Notes: generated from the letters alone by a model not told the origin. Positions 33,422-42,073 are shown, counted from the first letter of the stretch. The stretch: DNA of 52,429 bases from Acidovorax sp. Root219 (GCF_001428665.1 NZ_LMIJ01000034.1:1759-54187); one strand, 5' to 3'. Translations and numbers: made by a program.

Positions 33422-35473
33422 ATGTCCGAAGAAGAATTGCATTCCGAAGAACTGCTGGCCCAGGTGGCCGCGCTGCCGCCCCTGCCGGGCGTGTACCGCT
33501 ATTTCGACGCGCAGGGCGCGCTGCTCTACGTGGGCAAGGCGCGGCACCTCAAGCGCCGGGTGTCGAGCTATTTCACCAAGAACCATGGCGGCACGCGCAT
33601 CGGCCACATGGTGAGCAAGATCGCGCGCATGGAGACCACGGTGGTGCGCTCCGAGGCCGAGGCGCTGCTGCTTGAAAACAACCTGATCAAGACGCAGAAC
33701 CCCAAGTTCAACATCCTGTTTCGCGACGACAAGAGCTACCCCTACCTCAAGATCACCGGCGCACCGGGCGCACCAGTGGGGCAGGGCTCGCCCTCGCAGG
33801 TGTTTCCGCGCATGGCCTATTACCGGGGGTCGGTGGACAAGAAGCACCGCTACTTCGGGCCGTACCCGAGCGCCTGGGCGGTGAAGGAGTCGATTCAGCT
33901 GCTGCAGAAGGTGTTTCGCCTGCGCACCTGCGAGGACACGGTGTTCGCCAACCGTACGCGGCCCTGCCTGTTGTTCCAGATCAAGCGCTGCTCGGGGCCG
34001 TGCGTGGACCTGGTCTCGCCCGAGGCCTATGCGGCCGACGTGCAGCACGCCGAGGCGCTGCTGCGCGGCGAGACGCAGGAGGTGCTCAAGGCCATGGAGG
34101 TGCGCATGATGGCGCACTCGGACAAGCTGGAGTTCGAGCAGGCGGCCGACGTGCGCAACCAGATGCAGGCACTGTCGCGCGTGCTGCACCAGCAGTCCAT
34201 CGAGACCACGGACGACAAGGACGTGGACATCCTGGCCGTGCGCGTGCAGGGCGGCCGTGCCTGCGTGAACCTGGCCATGGTGCGCGGCGGGCGCCACCTG
34301 GGCGACCGGCCGTACTTTCCGGTGCATGTGGAAGACGCCGCGGCCATCCATGAAGAGGAAGAGGATGCCGCAGTGCCAGCGCTAGCCGAAGGGGAGGGCG
34401 GCGCCGATACTGCCCCTGCCTCCCCAGCGCGCAAGCGCCGCGTCGAGGCGCTGGTGCTTGAAGCCTTCATCGCCCAGCACTACATCGGCGTGCCCGTGCC
34501 GCCGGTGCTGGTGTGCAGCGAACCGGTGGACAAGGCGCTGATGGAGGCCCTGTCGGAGCAGACCGGTGTGCGCGTGAACGCCATCCACCAGCCGCGCGAG
34601 CAGCGCCGCGCCTGGCTGGACATGGCACAAAAAAATGCCGACCTGCAACTGGCCCGCCTGCTGGCCGAAGAGGGCTCGCAGCAGGCGCGCACCCGCGCCC
34701 TGGTGGAGGCGCTGGACCTGCCGCCCGAGGACCTGGACCAGCTCACCATCGAGTGCTTCGACATCTCGCACACGGCGGGCGAATCGACGCAGGCCTCGTG
34801 CGTGGTGTTCCACCACCACAAGATGCAGAGCAGCGAGTACCGCCGCTACAAGATCGAGGGCATCACCGGCGGCGACGACTATGCCGCCATGCGCCAGGTG
34901 CTCACGCGCCGCTACAGCAAGGTGGTGGAGGCCGCACGCGAGGCCGGTGGCATCGACTTTGCTGCCGCGCCGCCGCCGGATACCGGCAATGCCGAGGGGG
35001 CGGTCAAGCCCAAGGGCGTGGCGCGCCTGCCCGACCTGGTACTGATCGACGGCGGCAAGGGCCAGGTGGGCGTGGCGCGCGAGGTGTTCACCGCCCTGGG
35101 GCTGGACCTGACGCGCATCGTCGGCGTGGAAAAGGGCGAGGGCCGCAAGGTGGGCCTGGAGGAACTGGTGTTTGCCGATGGCCGCGAGAAGGTCTACCTG
35201 GGCAAGGACTCGGCTGCACTGATGCTGGTGGCCCAGATCCGCGACGAGGCCCACCGCTTTGCCATCACCGGCATGCGCGCCGCGCGCGCCAAGGTGCGCG
35301 TGGGCGGCGGCCAGCTCGAAGAGATCCCCGGCGTGGGCCCCAAGAAGCGCGCGCGCCTGCTGCAGCGCTTTGGCGGCGTGCGCGGCGTGGCCAGCGCCAG
35401 CGTGGAGGATCTGATCACGGTGGATGGCATATCGCGCGACCTGGCGGAAGAGATCTACAAGGCCCTGAGGTAG
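33422..35473 (+). CDS. uvrC: Excinuclease ABC subunit C
   Basis: A 683-residue UvrC, the nuclease that makes both incisions in nucleotide excision repair after UvrA/UvrB damage recognition. The GIY-YIG domain is at about residues 17-95 (LPGVYRYFDAQGALLYVGKA). The UVR motif for UvrB contact is near residues 205-240 (LEFEQAADVRNQMQALSRV). The RNase H-like C-terminal nuclease core includes IECFDISHTAGE and LVLIDGGKGQ. Helix-hairpin-helix motifs end the protein (IPGVGPKKRARLLQRFGGV). It is longer than the E. coli enzyme because of two low-complexity inserts at about residues 305-335 and 510-530. Confidence 0.98.
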   Translation: MSEEELHSEELLAQVAALPPLPGVYRYFDAQGALLYVGKARHLKRRVSSYFTKNHGGTRIGHMVSKIARMETTVVRSEAEALLLENNLIKTQNPKFNILFRDDKSYPYLKITGAPGAPVGQGSPSQVFPRMAYYRGSVDKKHRYFGPYPSAWAVKESIQLLQKVFRLRTCEDTVFANRTRPCLLFQIKRCSGPCVDLVSPEAYAADVQHAEALLRGETQEVLKAMEVRMMAHSDKLEFEQAADVRNQMQALSRVLHQQSIETTDDKDVDILAVRVQGGRACVNLAMVRGGRHLGDRPYFPVHVEDAAAIHEEEEDAAVPALAEGEGGADTAPASPARKRRVEALVLEAFIAQHYIGVPVPPVLVCSEPVDKALMEALSEQTGVRVNAIHQPREQRRAWLDMAQKNADLQLARLLAEEGSQQARTRALVEALDLPPEDLDQLTIECFDISHTAGESTQASCVVFHHHKMQSSEYRRYKIEGITGGDDYAAMRQVLTRRYSKVVEAAREAGGIDFAAAPPPDTGNAEGAVKPKGVARLPDLVLIDGGKGQVGVAREVFTALGLDLTRIVGVEKGEGRKVGLEELVFADGREKVYLGKDSAALMLVAQIRDEAHRFAITGMRAARAKVRVGGGQLEEIPGVGPKKRARLLQRFGGVRGVASASVEDLITVDGISRDLAEEIYKALR

Positions 35474-35629
35474 GGGGCGTCATCGTGGCGCCTGCATGCC
35501 GCAACCGCGCTGGCAGGCGCCCCGCCATGGCCATCGGCTGCAGGGGGCTTGTGCCAGCGCGATGCGCGGTTCAGGCGGAGCGTCAGTTCAGGCCTGAAGG
35601 CTATCCACCAGTGGTGCACAATCGCGGCC

Positions 35630-36196
35630 ATGTTCTGGACTATCCCCACCCTGATGACGTGGACGCGCATCGTCGCGATACCTTTGATCGTGGGGGTGTT
35701 CTATGCGCCGATCGACCCCGGCATGCGCAACCTCATCGCCACGGTGATGTTCGTGGTGTTCGCCGCCACCGACTGGCTCGACGGCTACCTGGCGCGCAAG
35801 CTCAACCAGACCTCGTCCTTCGGCGCCTTCCTCGACCCGGTGGCCGACAAGTTCCTGGTGTGCGCGTCGTTGCTGGTGCTGGTGCATCTGCAGCGCGCCG
35901 ACGTGTTCGTGGCGCTGATCATCATCGGGCGCGAGATCGCCATCTCGGCCCTGCGCGAATGGATGGCGCAGATCGGGGCCAGCAAGAGCGTGGCCGTGCA
36001 CATGATCGGCAAGGTCAAGACCACCGTGCAGATGGTGGCCATCCCCTTCTTGCTGTACGACGGACGCATCCTCGGCGTGATCGATACGGGCGTGTGGGGC
36101 ACCTGGCTGATCTGGGCCTCTGCTGTGCTCACGGTATGGTCCATGGTGTACTACCTGCAGAAGGCACTGCCCGAAATCCGCGCCCGTGTGAAGTAG
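35630..36196 (+). CDS. pgsA: CDP-diacylglycerol--glycerol-3-phosphate 3-phosphatidyltransferase
   Basis: A 188-residue inner-membrane enzyme making phosphatidylglycerol phosphate from CDP-diacylglycerol and glycerol-3-phosphate. The CDP-alcohol phosphatidyltransferase signature D-G-x2-A-R-x8-G-x3-D-x3-D is complete in DWLDGYLARKLNQTSSFGAF followed by LDPVADK. Several hydrophobic segments and MFWTIPTLMTWTRIVAIP as N-terminus are typical of PgsA. ATG 35630 was chosen for that reason. uvrC-pgsA is the common order in beta- and gamma-proteobacteria. The stop is followed directly by a dispersed palindromic repeat. Confidence 0.97.
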   Translation: MFWTIPTLMTWTRIVAIPLIVGVFYAPIDPGMRNLIATVMFVVFAATDWLDGYLARKLNQTSSFGAFLDPVADKFLVCASLLVLVHLQRADVFVALIIIGREIAISALREWMAQIGASKSVAVHMIGKVKTTVQMVAIPFLLYDGRILGVIDTGVWGTWLIWASAVLTVWSMVYYLQKALPEIRARVK

Positions 36197-36307
36197 ATCG
36201 ACCCAAAAAACTCTTCTGGCATCGTTGCTGCGTCTTGTCGTACCGCTGGTACTGCCTGCGACGCAGCGCCTAGCCAGAACCGCTGCGCTGAGTTTTGTGG
36301 GCCGATC
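36196..36307. repeat. Dispersed palindromic repeat, full copy
   Basis: A 112-bp imperfect palindrome begins at the last base of the pgsA stop codon. Matching arm pieces in order are GATCG/CGATC, AAAACTC/GAGTTTT, TTCTGGC/GCCAGAA, GCTGCGTC/GACGCAGC and a GTACC-GCT-GGTAC tip. The same core (AACTCTTCTGGC, CGTTGC, GCGTCTTGTCGTAC) recurs at 52379-52429. It can fold into a long hairpin and may act as a transcription stop after pgsA. Confidence 0.88.
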
Positions 36308-36368
36308 AATTCTTTGTGTATAAGCTTGCTCTGAAATCGCGCATCGGCATGGCTGCTATGCTCTTTTT

Positions 36369-36469
36369 GTGCCCCGTGTTGGGGCACCCAAAGCCTGCAA
36401 GCGCAGGCCTGGCAAGGCTGTCAATCGGGAATCGCGCGCATACGGCGCGTTTGAGACAAAAGCGCGCCG
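36369..36469. other. Cluster of three hairpins upstream of hup
   Basis: Three perfect hairpins follow each other with no gene between: GTGCCCC/GGGGCAC (36369-36387), GCCTGC/GCAGGC (36393-36408) and CGGCGCG/CGCGCCG (36443-36469). They precede the hup promoter, so they are not part of the hup leader. A small RNA gene or transcription barrier is possible; no promoter of its own is evident. Confidence 0.4.
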
Positions 36470-36537
36470 CAAGCCCGGCCAGGGCGTGAAATACGACTAG
36501 AATTCAGCCCAACGCTGTTGCAATACGGCGTGTTGTA

Positions 36538-36566
36538 TTGACACCTTGAAAGTCGATGGCTTTAAT
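36538..36566 (+). promoter_or_regulatory. Promoter of hup
   Basis: TTGACA (36538-36543), spacer of 17, then TTTAAT (36561-36566), a 5/6 match to the -10 box. An inverted repeat CAATAC-GGCGTGTT-GTATTG (36521-36540) overlaps the -35 box and could be a regulator site. The transcript would have a leader of about 140 bases before the GTG start. Confidence 0.8.
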
Positions 36567-36710
36567 CTGATGCAGCAGCCCCTGCTGTGTACGCCAGTCA
36601 TTCCCCCGTCTGCAGACATCCAGCCTCACTCGGTTGAGCCTTCTGACGTGTGAAGACCAGATACCCCAAGACACACTTCATTCATCAACGCTTTTCCCGA
36701 GAGGCTTCTT

Positions 36711-36983
36711 GTGAACAAAACCGAACTGATCGAGCACATCGCTAACAACGCCGACATCTCCAAGGCCGCTGCAGCGCGTGCCCTGGAATCCACGATCGAG
36801 GCCGTCAAGAAGACCCTGAAAAAGGGTGGTACCGTTTCGCTCGTCGGTTTTGGCACCTTTGCCGTGGGCAAGCGCGCTGCCCGCACCGGCCGTAATCCCC
36901 GTACGGGCGATACGATCAAGATCAAAGCTGCTAAAGTGCCGAAGTTTCGTCCAGGCAAGGCTTTGAAAGACGCCTTGAACTGA
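36711..36983 (+). CDS. hup: DNA-binding protein HU
   Basis: A 90-residue nucleoid protein of the HU/IHF family. MNKTELIEHIANNADISKAAAARALESTIEAV forms the helical dimerisation part and VSLVGFGTFAVGKRAARTGRNPRTGDTIKIKAAKVPKF the beta arm with the conserved RNPRTG. It has no IHF-specific features, so HU (HupB type) is preferred. The start codon is GTG, preceded by GAGAGG; the unusual start is supported by the invariant length. A strong sigma-70 promoter lies upstream and tRNA-Val follows 15 bases after the stop. Confidence 0.97.
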   Translation: MNKTELIEHIANNADISKAAAARALESTIEAVKKTLKKGGTVSLVGFGTFAVGKRAARTGRNPRTGDTIKIKAAKVPKFRPGKALKDALN

Positions 36984-36998
36984 AGACCCGTTTAGGTG

Positions 36999-37074
36999 GG
37001 GTCCTTAGCTCAGTTGGTAGAGCGGCTCCTTTACACGGAGTAGGTCGGCGGTTCGAGACCGTCAGGACCCACCA
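36999..37074 (+). tRNA. tRNA-Val (UAC)
   Basis: The 76-base cloverleaf has acceptor GGGTCCT paired with AGGACCC, D-arm GCTCAGTTGGTAGAGC, anticodon loop TTTACAC (anticodon TAC), T-loop GTTCGAG, and an encoded CCA end. It starts 15 bases after the hup stop with no promoter between, so it is probably cut out of a hup transcript. Confidence 0.97.
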
Positions 37075-37087
37075 CCCCCACCGGACC

Positions 37088-37121
37088 AAAAGGCGAACGC
37101 AAGTTCGCCTTTTGTTTTTTT
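37088..37121 (+). terminator. Rho-independent terminator after tRNA-Val
   Basis: A perfect 11-bp stem, AAAAGGCGAAC (37088-37098) with GTTCGCCTTTT (37103-37113), loop GCAA, followed by G and seven T. Confidence 0.95.
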
Positions 37122-37139
37122 GTCACTGAAAGTTTGATC

Positions 37140-39071
37140 ATGTTTGAATCCATCCGCAAGCACTCCAAGATCGTCATGATCTTGTTGTTCTTGCTGGTCA
37201 TTCCCTCCTTCGTGTTGGTGGGCATCGACAGCAAGTACTTCTCTGAAAAGAGCGAAGTGGTCGCCCGCGTTGATGGCAACAAGATCACCCAGTCCGACTG
37301 GGAAAATGCCCACCGCGCGGAGAGCGACCGCATCCGTGCGCAGCAGCCCACCATGGACGCGAAGATGCTCGACTCGCCCGCAGCGCGCTACGCCACGCTG
37401 GAGCGCATGGTGCGCGAGCGCGTGCTGGCCGCCGCCGCGCAGAAGATGCACATGGTGACCAGCGACGCCCGCCTGGCCCGCAGCCTGGCCGAGATCCCCC
37501 AGATCGCCGCGCTCAAGCGCCCCGACGGCACCATGGACACCGAAGGCTACCGCACCCTCGTCGCCAGCCAGGGCCTCACGCCCGCCGGCTTTGAGGCGCG
37601 CGTGCGCAACGACCTCTCGGTCAACCAGATCCTGGGTGGCGTGGTCGGCTCGGCCTTTGTGACCGACGCGCAGACCGGCCAGGCACTCGACGCGCTGTAC
37701 CAGCGCCGCGAGATCCAGGTCGCCCGCTTCAACGCCGCTGACTTCGCCGCCAAGGTCACCCCCACCGATGCCGACCTGGAAACCTATTACAAGGCCCACC
37801 CCAACCAGTTCAAGCAGCTCGAATCGGCCAACGTCGAGTACCTGCTGCTCACGCTCGACTCCGTGCGCGACGGCATCACGCTCAACGAAGACGACCTGCG
37901 CACCTACTACAAGGAAAACGTGGCCCGCCTGGCCGGCAAGGAAGAGCGCCGCGCGAGCCACATTCTGATCAAGGCGCCCAAGGACATGTCCGCCGCCGAC
38001 CGCGAAAAGGCCAAGGCCCGCGCCACCGAGCTGCTGGCCCAGGTGCGCAAGGCGCCCGCCACGTTTGCCGACGTGGCCAAGAAGTCGTCGGAAGACACCG
38101 GCTCTGCCGCGCTGGGTGGCGACCTGAACTTCTTCGCCCGCGAAGCCATGGTCAAGCCGTTTGAAGACGCCGCCTTTGCCCTGAAGAAGGGCGATATCAG
38201 CGACGTGGTGGAGTCCGACTTCGGCTACCACATCATCCAGGTCACCGACATCAAGACGCCGCGCCAGCCCACCTTCGAAGAACTGCGCCCCTCCATGGAG
38301 AAGGAGCTCAAGGCCCAGCAGGCCCAGCGCAAGTACGCCGAAGTGGCCGAGGCCTTTGCCAACGGCGTGTACGAGCAGGCCGACAGCCTGGCCCCCGTGG
38401 CCGAGAAGCTCAAGCTCAAGGTGCAGACCGCCAACGGCGTGACCCGCACCCCCGTGCCCGGCGCTACCGGCGCGTTTGCCAACGCCAAGTTCCTCGAAGC
38501 CCTGTTCTCCTCGGATTCGGTGCAGAACAAGCGCAACACCGAAGCCGTCGAAGTGGGCCCCAGCCAGATGGCGTCTGGCCGCATCGTCTCGTACACCCCG
38601 GCCGAAACCCTGCCGCTGGACAAGGTCCGCGACAAGGTGCGCACCCTGTATGTGGCCGAAAAGGCTGCCGAGCTGGCGCGCAAGGAAGGCGAGGCCAAGC
38701 TGGCCGAGTACACCGCCAAGCCCGACACCGCCAGCGGCCTCACGGCCCCCGCCGTGATCGCCCGCGACACGCCCATGAACTACCCGCGCCCCCTGATCGA
38801 CGCCGCCCTGCGCGCCAACGCCGACAAGCTGCCCGCCTGGACCAGCGTCGACCTGGGCGCAGGCCAGGGCTACGCGGTGATCAAGGTCAACCGCATCGTC
38901 CCCCGCGACAAGCCCGAAGCCCAGCGCGCCCAGCAAGAGCGCATGCAGCTCATGCAGTGGTGGAGCTCCGCCGAGGGCGTGGCCTATTACGAGATGCTCA
39001 AGGAGCGCTTCAAGACCGAGATCAAGGTGACCCGCCCCTCCGAGTTCACCATCAGCCAGACAGAAAATTGA
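37140..39071 (+). CDS. ppiD: Periplasmic folding chaperone / peptidyl-prolyl isomerase PpiD
   Basis: A 643-residue membrane-anchored chaperone that receives proteins leaving the Sec translocon. The N-terminal anchor is KIVMILLFLLVIPSFVLVGI, followed by a SurA-like helical domain (VARVDGNKITQSDWENAHR). The parvulin domain lies at about residues 265-370 (RASHILIKAPKD ... ALGGDLNFFAREAMVKPFEDAAF ... DFGYHIIQVTDI). A long helical C-terminal domain follows. ATG 37140 is used rather than the in-frame TTG six bases earlier. It starts 18 bases after the tRNA-Val terminator, so its promoter must overlap that region or read-through supplies it. Confidence 0.95.
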   Translation: MFESIRKHSKIVMILLFLLVIPSFVLVGIDSKYFSEKSEVVARVDGNKITQSDWENAHRAESDRIRAQQPTMDAKMLDSPAARYATLERMVRERVLAAAAQKMHMVTSDARLARSLAEIPQIAALKRPDGTMDTEGYRTLVASQGLTPAGFEARVRNDLSVNQILGGVVGSAFVTDAQTGQALDALYQRREIQVARFNAADFAAKVTPTDADLETYYKAHPNQFKQLESANVEYLLLTLDSVRDGITLNEDDLRTYYKENVARLAGKEERRASHILIKAPKDMSAADREKAKARATELLAQVRKAPATFADVAKKSSEDTGSAALGGDLNFFAREAMVKPFEDAAFALKKGDISDVVESDFGYHIIQVTDIKTPRQPTFEELRPSMEKELKAQQAQRKYAEVAEAFANGVYEQADSLAPVAEKLKLKVQTANGVTRTPVPGATGAFANAKFLEALFSSDSVQNKRNTEAVEVGPSQMASGRIVSYTPAETLPLDKVRDKVRTLYVAEKAAELARKEGEAKLAEYTAKPDTASGLTAPAVIARDTPMNYPRPLIDAALRANADKLPAWTSVDLGAGQGYAVIKVNRIVPRDKPEAQRAQQERMQLMQWWSSAEGVAYYEMLKERFKTEIKVTRPSEFTISQTEN

Positions 39072-39101
39072 AAATTGGGCCCGGAGGGTAAAAACCCGGG
39101 T

Positions 39102-39107
39102 TATAAT
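39102..39107 (+). promoter_or_regulatory. -10 box for tRNA-His
   Basis: A perfect TATAAT lies 13 bases before the first tRNA-His base, preceded by a GC-rich inverted repeat (GGGCCCGG / CCCGGG, about 39077-39100). No clear -35 box is present at normal spacing. The GC-rich stretch upstream and the short leader are typical of stable RNA promoters. Confidence 0.6.
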
Positions 39108-39120
39108 TTGAATCTCAAAC

Positions 39121-39197
39121 GGTGGCTGTAGCTCAGTTGGTAGAGTCCAGGATTGTGATTCCTGTTGTCGTGGGTTCGAGCCCCATCAGCCACCCCA
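39121..39197 (+). tRNA. tRNA-His (GUG)
   Basis: A 77-base gene including the extra G at position -1 (paired with C73) that is specific to tRNA-His, and an encoded CCA. The anticodon loop TTGTGAT contains GTG. D-arm GCTCAGTTGGTAGAG and T-loop GTTCGAG are standard. Confidence 0.97.
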
Positions 39198-39207
39198 GAT
39201 AAAAAAC

Positions 39208-39249
39208 AAACCCGCCAGTGCTGTGAAGCGCTGGCGGGTTTTGTCTTTT
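39208..39249 (+). terminator. Terminator after tRNA-His
   Basis: AACCCGCCAG (39209-39218) pairs with CTGGCGGGTT (39231-39240), followed by TTGTCTTTT. Confidence 0.9.
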
Positions 39250-39346
39250 GCGGCCCCCTGTAGCCACCTTTTCGGGTCATGGCGCTGGTCGGGGCCGGGT
39301 GCTAGAGTTCATTTCTCAAGGGGCGGGTGAACCTCCCCAGGGGGTG

Positions 39347-39709
39347 ATGGACGTGAACCGGATGATCATCGTCGGCACAGCACTGGCGCTGGGCTGCCTG
39401 TTGTTGGCGGCCGGGGGCGGCGCGCTCTACCGCCACGCCGTGGTCCTCCCGGGCGAGCAGGCCGACCAGCAGGCCCTGGAAGCCCACCAGCGCACCGAGG
39501 TCCACGCCCGGGATGTGGACCGCACCGTCAACTACGCGCGCTGCCTGGGCGCCGTAGGCTCAGGCACCCGGGCCGCCCGGGCCGAGCACTGCCAGAAGCT
39601 GGGGCAGGGCGCAGGCTGTGAGCTGCCGCAAGACATGGCCAGCGCCGTGGGCCGCCAGCATGAGCGCGGCGAGGTGCAGTGCTTCAATGAGGCGAAGATT
39701 GGGTTGTAG
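39347..39709 (+). CDS. Small single-pass membrane protein of unknown function
   Basis: A 120-residue protein with an N-terminal hydrophobic segment (MIIVGTALALGCLLLAAGGGALY), then a helical hydrophilic part (ADQQALEAHQRTEVHARDVDRTVNY) and three cysteines in ARCLGAVG, AEHCQKLG and GAGCELPQ plus one near the end. It is probably an anchored periplasmic domain with disulphides. The start is preceded by a G-rich stretch (AGGGGGTG). It lies 150 bases after tRNA-His and was not recognised as any family. Confidence 0.65.
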   Translation: MDVNRMIIVGTALALGCLLLAAGGGALYRHAVVLPGEQADQQALEAHQRTEVHARDVDRTVNYARCLGAVGSGTRAARAEHCQKLGQGAGCELPQDMASAVGRQHERGEVQCFNEAKIGL

Positions 39710-39837
39710 GGCAGATCATCTCCCGCGGTAGCTGGTTGAGCACGCTGGCGCACACTTCACGACCGTGACTTGCCGGATGCAGCAGGTATCCTAGTGAGTT
39801 GTGCTGGCCTCGCCTTGAAGCAGGCCTTTGCCGTCCG

Positions 39838-40023
39838 ATGAATCGCCGAGCCCTCGTGTCCTTCGTCAGGTCTTCCGCTGATTTCTTTCGGGGGTGGCCG
39901 CGAAACTGGATACTCTGTCTAAGTGTTTTGGGCGCGCAGTCGTTGTGTTCTAAGAACGACCCAGCACTCTCGTTACCTGCAGTTGTGGGTCAGATCGACG
40001 TGCGCAACAATCTGAAAACCTGA
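39838..40023 (+). CDS. Possible small ORF before the OLD nuclease gene (doubtful)
   Basis: A 61-codon frame (MNRRALVSFVRSSADFFRGW onward) ends 14 bases before the OLD gene. Third-position base use does not look like the coding pattern of this genome, and there is no ribosome site. The 328-base gap 39710-40037 otherwise shows nothing recognisable. It is listed because small companion genes upstream of defence nucleases occur. Confidence 0.22.
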   Translation: MNRRALVSFVRSSADFFRGWPRNWILCLSVLGAQSLCSKNDPALSLPAVVGQIDVRNNLKT

Positions 40024-40037
40024 CCGGAATCTCTTGC

Positions 40038-41840
40038 ATGCGTCTTCTGCACTACCTCGAAATACAGAATTTCAAGCGTTTTGGTGAGCGCCAGCGTATT
40101 GTGCTGGACCACCCTGCCGTCCTGATCGGCCCCAACAACTGTGGGAAGACTAGTGCCATCCAGGCACTGGCGCTTTGGTCACAGGCCGTGCAAACTTGGT
40201 ATGACACGCGCAAAACATCGTCTGCCAAGGAGCGTACTGCTACATCGATGAACCGGCTGAACATTGTCTCGGTCCCCGTGCAGCGCACCCGTTTCTTTTG
40301 GCACAACACGCAGGTGAGAACGGGTAATAAAGACATTGCTCTCGTCATCACGGTGGGGGTTGAATACAAGGGGGAGGTGCATCCGTTGCCCATGCGCTTT
40401 CGCAACCAGGGTGACGAGCTGATCTATTGCACACCGGACACCCAAGAGGCAATGGCAGACCTGGGCCTTATCGCTCATGCCGCCTCGCTGAAAGTGGAAT
40501 TGCTCTATCCCATGTCGGGTCTGGACACGGAAGAGCCCATACTCCAACCGGGTCGGGTGGATGTTCTGCTCGGGCAAGGGCGCACTGCTGATGTTCTGCG
40601 CAATTTGTGCCTTTCTGTCGTCAAGTCTTCGCAGGAGGATTGGGCGCGCATCGTGGCGCTTATGAAGCGCTTGTTCAGCGTGGAACTGGAGGCTCCACAA
40701 GAGACCGCCCGTGGCAGCATTTCTATGCAGTACCGGCAGCCGGGGGCGAAAGAGGCGCTGGACGTTTCTTCTGCGGGCCGGGGCTTTCTGCAGATGCTGC
40801 TGGTATTTGCGTACCTTTACTCGCACAAACGCAGCGTTTTGTTGGTGGATGAGCCCGATGCCCATTTGGAGATTCTGCGTCAGAAGCAGGTGTATGTCTT
40901 GCTGCGCGATATCGCCACCGAGAACGGCTCTCAGGTGGTGCTGGTTACACACTCCGAGGTGATTCTGGACGAGGCGCTCGACACGAATCTCACCCTGCTG
41001 ATGGACGGGCGTGCCGACGATTTGGCCAACAAGACCGATATCCGAAACAGCCTCAAGCATTTTGGCGCGGATCACTATGTCAAGGCACGCGCACGCGGCT
41101 ACGTACTGTATGTGGAAGGCGCTACGGATATTGATATGTTGCGCGCGTTGGCCGAGCGGCTGGATCATCCCATTGCGCAGGTTTGGGATGAGCGCATCAA
41201 TTCGTTCTATGTACAGAACAACTATCCTATTCAGGACACGGAAGCCGAACTGGAGCGGGTCGAAGGCGGTTTTGGCATTACGCCGCGCGACCATTTCAAC
41301 GGTTTGCGCAAACTGCTGCCGGCTCTCAAGGGCCTTGCGATTCTCGACAACGATGGCAAGGACCGTTCTGGCGCTACCTTGGGAGCGCTAACCATCAGCT
41401 ATTGGAGGCGTTACGAGGCCGAAAACTACTTTGTCACACCGTCGCTATTGCGCGAATATGCGCAAAGGCAGTATGGAGACATGGACCTGTTCGGAGGGCA
41501 TCGCGCGGAAATCGACGAGGTGCTGGATGGGCTTGTTCTGGAGCAGATTTTTGATGGGATAACTAGTGACCTTGACACGTGGAATGGGCTGCCACAGGAT
41601 GCAGCCCAGCTGGTCTGGGTGAGCAAGACGGAGCGGCGCAAGCTGAGCACGTTCGCACAGGAATTTTTCCGTAGGCTGGCGCAGCGCCTGGGTGGTCCCA
41701 TGTTGCTGACGAAGGGCGAATTGCATCGCCTCGTGACTTACGCCCCTGTGGCTTCCATTGCGCAGGAAGTGACTGAAAAGCTGAATTTGTTGCAGACTCT
41801 TTTCGCGCGGGCTGTACCCCCAGAGGCCGTCGAGGAGTGA
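40038..41840 (+). CDS. OLD-family AAA ATPase with Toprim nuclease domain
   Basis: A 600-residue protein. The ABC-type ATPase half has Walker A GPNNCGKTS (residues 31-39), the signature-like SSAGRGFLQML, Walker B SVLLVDEPDAHLE (Asp271, Glu272) and the switch histidine in VLVTHSEV. The Toprim half has YVEGATDIDML with Glu360 and LAILDNDGKDRSG with Asp437 and Asp439, the expected metal ligands. OLD enzymes are nucleases acting in phage defence, alone or with partners such as a GajB helicase or a retron. No such partner is adjacent. Base composition is clearly more AT-rich than the flanks, pointing to transfer. Confidence 0.92.
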   Translation: MRLLHYLEIQNFKRFGERQRIVLDHPAVLIGPNNCGKTSAIQALALWSQAVQTWYDTRKTSSAKERTATSMNRLNIVSVPVQRTRFFWHNTQVRTGNKDIALVITVGVEYKGEVHPLPMRFRNQGDELIYCTPDTQEAMADLGLIAHAASLKVELLYPMSGLDTEEPILQPGRVDVLLGQGRTADVLRNLCLSVVKSSQEDWARIVALMKRLFSVELEAPQETARGSISMQYRQPGAKEALDVSSAGRGFLQMLLVFAYLYSHKRSVLLVDEPDAHLEILRQKQVYVLLRDIATENGSQVVLVTHSEVILDEALDTNLTLLMDGRADDLANKTDIRNSLKHFGADHYVKARARGYVLYVEGATDIDMLRALAERLDHPIAQVWDERINSFYVQNNYPIQDTEAELERVEGGFGITPRDHFNGLRKLLPALKGLAILDNDGKDRSGATLGALTISYWRRYEAENYFVTPSLLREYAQRQYGDMDLFGGHRAEIDEVLDGLVLEQIFDGITSDLDTWNGLPQDAAQLVWVSKTERRKLSTFAQEFFRRLAQRLGGPMLLTKGELHRLVTYAPVASIAQEVTEKLNLLQTLFARAVPPEAVEE

Positions 41841-42073
41841 GGGGCCTTCTTCTGAATGACCCTTTTCCCCAGAGGCGGACTGCGCTATCGCAGCCACTAC
41901 GAAGGCATTCGAAGCACCAGACGCTACGGCGTAACCGCAATGCCAGATAAATTTCTTTCTAGTCCCTCCACGAGGCTGGGAGTCAATCCCGGATTTCGCG
42001 GCGTCTTTCAGTCGTTTAAGAAGCCGGCTCTTGCACGCGCTTCAGGCTCACATCTGGGTTGCCCACAACGGTA

